Part shown: piece by piece, positions 62,530 to 64,000 of the stretch
Layout: every line of letters begins with the position of its first letter
Position numbering within the stretch: the first letter of the stretch is position 1
Assembly (NCBI GenBank): GCA_018127085.1
Contig: CM030735.1
Location: forward strand, 186,001-250,000
DNA: 64,000 nucleotides
Direction of reading: 5' to 3'
Source of the DNA: Pneumocystis sp. 'macacae'
Taxonomy: Eukaryota > Ascomycota > Pneumocystomycetes > Pneumocystales > Pneumocystaceae
The notes under the pieces: model-generated
Seen by the model: the letters and a program-made list of their open reading frames with translations, nothing else
Database searches by the model: none
Told to the model about the DNA's origin: nothing
Translations under genes and position numbers: made by a program

Positions 62530-64000
62530 TTAATGTTTAGAATCATCATCAGAATTTTTGTGTTTATTTAATATATTTACTTTTTTTTTAAAAAATGCAG
62601 AAACATCCACATCAGAAATCAATTTCATAAGCTCGTCAATTTTGAAAGTAGCCCCTAAAACATTATTAAATATAAATAATAAATATAAACAAATTACCAG
62701 TATACAAAGAAGCAGGAGGAAGAATACTCAAAAAATATAAAATAGGTTCAGGAAGATTGAAAGATTTATCATTAGTTGTTAATAAAGATGTACTTAAATT
62801 TTTTTTCCTAAAGTCAATATCTAATTTGAATATATTATTATTATGCATTTCTGTAAATCCTAACGGAGAATTTAATTCCATTCCTAAATCTTTTTCTAGA
62901 ATTACATCTAAATCATAAAACTTAAATCTTTTAGAAAACCTTAATATAGAAGAATCTACTAGATTATAAGCCATATTTTAAGCTTGAAAAAATTAAAATT
63001 TACGCACCGTTAGGATACAGTTCAATCATTCTTGAATGCAATTTTATAGTTGTCGAAAGATCGCCATATATAGATTCATAAATATATAATTTTTCATGCA
63101 GTTGTTTAACAGCCAATGCATCAAGATGAGTAATTGTTTTCTCATACAAAGCTCTTGCATCTATAAAAATAAATAATATATTTCTTTATAAATGAACTAC
63201 ATACTTGTATCATCATTAGTATTTATTAAAAATGTCAAGTAATGCAATACATAATCTGGATCATTTCCAAAACTTTTAAGTCCTAAATCAAAAATCTTAC
63301 TGGCTATTGTAGAATCCTTACTGCAATGATATTCCATTAATGCTATGTTTTATTACATATCTTGATAATTTAATATGTTTATACAAACCAGAAGCTACAT
63401 AAATATGATAAGTTTGATTAGGTACCTTTCTAGCTTTTCCAAAAACTTGTCTTGCTGCTTTTATACCTTCTGTTCTCCTAACTGCTCTCATAAAAACACT
63501 CCACACAATAGATGCATTCCTTGATAATTTATTTAATTCTTCTATACCTTGTTTTTCAATATTTTGTAACTCCTTTGGAGACTGCTTTTGTATTTCGCCT
63601 TCTTCAACAGGATCTTGGGGTTTTATATATTCTAAATACCTAGAAACTTCAGATAATCGATTTTCTACACATTGCGAAATTCTTTTAGATTCTTTTGAGA
63701 GGTTTCCAATAAGTGTTTCATAAACTGTTCTCATTTCTTGAAATCGTTTATTTTGTTCTAAAAAATCGGCATATTGAAAATGAAGTAAGTAACTAAATTA
63801 TTATTAATAATAATAATAAAATAGAAACAAACCTAGTAGGATTCGCAATAATTCCATTTTTCATTACTTCTATAGCTTCTTTTTCTTCATTTAGAGATAG
63901 CCAATATTCTGCAGCAGAAAACCTATTATTATTAAATTTTAGAACTAGCACATTAATTAATATTGTACCAAATTTCTGGAAAAAATCTTAATGTAATCAT
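62530..64000 (-). CDS. RNA14: Rna14/CstF77, mRNA 3'-end processing, 5' end outside window
   Basis: HAT-repeat scaffold of cleavage factor IA. Visible HAT helices include NASIVWSVFMRAVRRTEGIK, AARQVFGKARKVPNQTYHIY, then YGDLSTTIKLHSRMIELYP and MAYNLVDSSILRFSKRFKF. A C-terminal monkeytail region (FNLPEPILYFLSILPPASLY, LMKLISDVDVSAFF) ends in a basic tail, NKHKNSDDDSKH, with the stop at 62530-62532. Exons are separated by introns of about 40-50 nt (for example near 62975, 63160 and 63340). The N-terminal HAT repeats lie beyond base 64000. Confidence 0.9.

Overview
The window is a stretch of a compact, very AT-rich ascomycete nuclear genome. Genes are packed on both strands. They are cut by many tiny introns (mostly about 35-55 nt, GT...AG), and the gene set matches fission yeast best: Mms22/Mus7, Rnps1, Asp1/Vip1, Cwf21, a Dil1-like ankyrin/DIL protein and the meiotic kinase Mek1. 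Together with a secreted protein made of tandem CFEM domains, this points to Taphrinomycotina and most likely to the genus Pneumocystis. That assignment is an inference from gene content and base composition; no diagnostic marker such as an msg gene is present.

Layout. 1-7 kb: MMS22 (minus, 3' end cut off by the window edge) and a small unknown gene. 7-10 kb: SEC17 and an MRH4-like DEAD-box helicase (plus). 10.3-20 kb: an RNPS1-like SR protein, TRM1, UTP21 and VIP1/Asp1. 20-21.4 kb is empty AT-rich DNA. 21.4-31 kb: a PRPP synthetase subunit with a large insert, a DUF676 lipase-like protein, a NUDCD1-like CS-domain protein and ARP9. 31.3-33.6 kb: CWF21 and KRR1. 34.1-39.0 kb: a secreted protein with six CFEM-like modules, followed by HEM1 (5-aminolevulinate synthase). 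39.2-42.4 kb: a sharp GC-rich island holding COQ8 and a divergent T5orf172/Mug113-like gene, with degenerate TTAGGG-type repeats. 42.4-49 kb: MEK1, SEC72, RPA49 and RPL27. 49.3-54 kb: an unknown coiled-coil gene and an ankyrin-DIL gene. 54.6-60.5 kb: ACO1, COA6 and GAA1. 61.3-64 kb: a zf-HIT protein and RNA14 (5' end cut off by the window edge).

Functional links. Several neighbours serve ribosome production (UTP21, KRR1, RPA49, RPL27, zf-HIT protein). Mitochondrial function is represented by HEM1, COQ8, ACO1, COA6, the MRH4-like helicase and one form of TRM1. Probable heme binding or uptake (the CFEM protein) sits next to the first enzyme of heme synthesis (HEM1).

Main points for a second look: (1) the GC island, whose composition fades smoothly into the coding ends of HEM1 and MEK1 and whose telomere-like repeats are arranged in mirror strand orientation around a divergent promoter; (2) the CFEM gene built as three A-B exon pairs with selective loss of heme-ligand and cysteine residues; (3) a Tbf1-Cbf1-like promoter module at RPL27; (4) an apparent 15-nt intron in the MEK1 FHA domain; (5) alternating pyrimidine-purine tracts confined to a few introns and divergent promoters. 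Exon borders were read by eye from splice signals and frame continuity and should be taken as models.
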